NCBI GenBank assembly: GCA_045599005.1
Contig: JAZRVF010000012.1
Span: forward strand, 129,634 to 193,633
Direction of reading: 5' to 3'
DNA: 64,000 nt
Source: Treponema_I sp045599005
Lineage (GTDB): Bacteria; Spirochaetota; Spirochaetia; Treponematales; Treponemataceae
A program made the position numbers and the translations under genes. The notes under the pieces are model-generated. The model made no database searches and had not been told where the DNA came from. It saw nothing but the letters and a program-made list of their open reading frames with translations. Numbering within the stretch: the first letter of the stretch is position 1; each line of letters opens with the position of its first letter. Shown piece after piece: positions 63,308 to 64,000 of this stretch.

Positions 63308-63357
63308 CCTCCTACTTTTTTAAACACACGGATTTGTTCATCGCTAACGCTCTTCAC
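63308..63357 (-). repeat. 51-bp direct repeat, copy 2 (before GxxExxY gene)
   Basis: Differs from copy 1 by one substitution (GATGAA for GATGAG) and one A in the A-run. It also supplies the GGAGG of its gene. Confidence 0.85.
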
Positions 63358-63407
63358 TTTTTCTCTGTGAGCATTGTTAAATGCGAACAAATCCGTTTGT
63401 TTTCCTC

Positions 63408-64000
63408 CTACAACCACTTTTTTAAAATGTCAGCCTTTTTCTGAGGACAGTCTGCAATCACTTTCTTTGCACTGGCGATTTTTTCTTCCAATGCGGTGAT
63501 TTGTTTGACGATTTCCTGCTGAATTGGGAGAGGGGGAACTGGGATTGTGAAATTAGGAATAGTATTTTTATCACCTCTTGGCATTTTTATTCCTTTTTTT
63601 CCACTCATCATAAAATCAAAAAACTTATTTTGGCTCAATGCTGTGTATAAATATTTTGAATCCACAGCATTTGTATCAATATTCCTAAAAACTAAAACAT
63701 CAGGAGAACAACCACCGTTTTTGTCAGCAAACCAAATTTTCTTTAAATATGGACGAATGTTTGAAACCAAAATATCGCCTTTTTCATAGCGAACTACACT
63801 ATCAACATTTGGAATACCTTCGTAAAGTTTTACACCTTCACAGTTTTGCAAAAGATTATCCGTACTTACATACGATTCTGGTAAAATTTCATTATAAGAA
63901 ATTCTTCCTGTTCCATAAGGTGCAATCTCACCAAGTTTTTTTGTTTCTCCTTCAATATTCAACATAATCGCAGAAATCTCATTCTTACATTCTTCAATTT
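63408..64000 (-). CDS. Type I restriction-modification specificity subunit HsdS (partial)
   Basis: The visible 197 codons run off the right edge and remain open there. A target-recognition domain (TKKLGEIAPYGTGRISYNEI, KGDILVSNIRPYLKKIWFA, SPDVLVFRN) is followed by the coiled-coil spacer signature IPVPPLPIQQEIVKQITALE and the end KKADILKKWL. An internal ATG at 63965 could be mistaken for a start, but the frame continues upstream (IEECKNEISAI), so it is probably the second half of HsdS or of an HsdM-HsdS fusion. AT-rich. Confidence 0.85.
   Translation of the reverse strand, partial: IEECKNEISAIMLNIEGETKKLGEIAPYGTGRISYNEILPESYVSTDNLLQNCEGVKLYEGIPNVDSVVRYEKGDILVSNIRPYLKKIWFADKNGGCSPDVLVFRNIDTNAVDSKYLYTALSQNKFFDFMMSGKKGIKMPRGDKNTIPNFTIPVPPLPIQQEIVKQITALEEKIASAKKVIADCPQKKADILKKWL

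Noticed and set aside
63408..63965. Complete HsdS gene starting at the ATG at 63965
   Set aside because: The frame is open to the end of the window with plausible coding sequence, so the gene is cut off rather than starting there.
1..64000. tRNA, rRNA, prophage or insertion-sequence transposase genes
   Set aside because: None was found on reading both strands; no transposase-like protein is encoded.

Overview
The window looks like a chromosomal segment of a spirochaete, most likely a carbohydrate-using Treponema from a gut or rumen. The evidence is gene content rather than a marker gene: LL-diaminopimelate aminotransferase (DapL), solute-binding proteins with a cleavable signal ending in FAGGKK and no lipobox cysteine, a TrpXYZ-type ABC importer, a fused AccDA carboxyltransferase, LpoB/LPP20/COG3014 lipoproteins and several outer-membrane-type proteins. 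No rRNA, tRNA, CRISPR array or prophage was seen. Most of the window has balanced base composition; the last 3 kb is clearly AT-rich.

Layout. 1-9 kb: NlpC/P60 protein, a sugar ABC importer (binding protein, terminator-like hairpin, two permeases, no ATPase), dapL, an outer-membrane-type protein, xylB. 9-15.3 kb (minus strand): a tightly overlapped operon lpoB-like > COG3014-like > LPP20-like > GH43-like, then an M20 dipeptidase and galE. 15.3-20.2 kb: a dispersed inverted-repeat element, a TrpXYZ-type importer with a candidate operator, purA. 20.2-25.5 kb (minus): class III cyclase > coiled-coil protein > MATE transporter, all overlapping. 25.6-32.6 kb: murJ, a PAP2-like protein, a DUF362 ferredoxin, a second MATE and putP with a long leader. 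33-35.7 kb: uxuB-uxuA for hexuronate use. 35.8-44.4 kb: YigZ, a membrane protein and an EAL protein, diverging from M18 aminopeptidase apeB; then SH3 > M48 peptidase > CHASE2-cyclase. 44.5-51.1 kb: L-fucose-type isomerase, parE, gluconate 5-dehydrogenase-type SDR, accDA. 51.4-55.8 kb (minus): rex > serC > serA > Xaa-Pro peptidase. 56-61 kb: CaCA exchanger, rhomboid protease, B12-type radical SAM protein, HD hydrolase. 61-64 kb: an AT-rich restriction-modification island with HsdS (cut by the window edge), GxxExxY protein, DUF1016 nuclease and two gene remnants.

The genes fit a saccharolytic anaerobe: pentose, hexuronate and gluconate use, redox sensing by Rex, amino-acid and lipid synthesis, and three nucleotide second-messenger proteins (two cyclases, one EAL phosphodiesterase).

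Three patterns stand out. (1) Eight or nine genes have no Shine-Dalgarno sequence but have a sigma-70-like -10 box placed 6-7 nt before the start codon, most with a -35 box 17-18 bp further upstream, which suggests leaderless mRNAs. (2) A family of intergenic elements (three clear copies, one decayed) has long terminal inverted repeats and a conserved internal stem ACACGCGCAAGG/CCTTGCGCGTGT followed by T5; it could be a MITE or a small-RNA family. (3) Two near-perfect Rex operators bracket the rex promoter ahead of the serine-synthesis genes.
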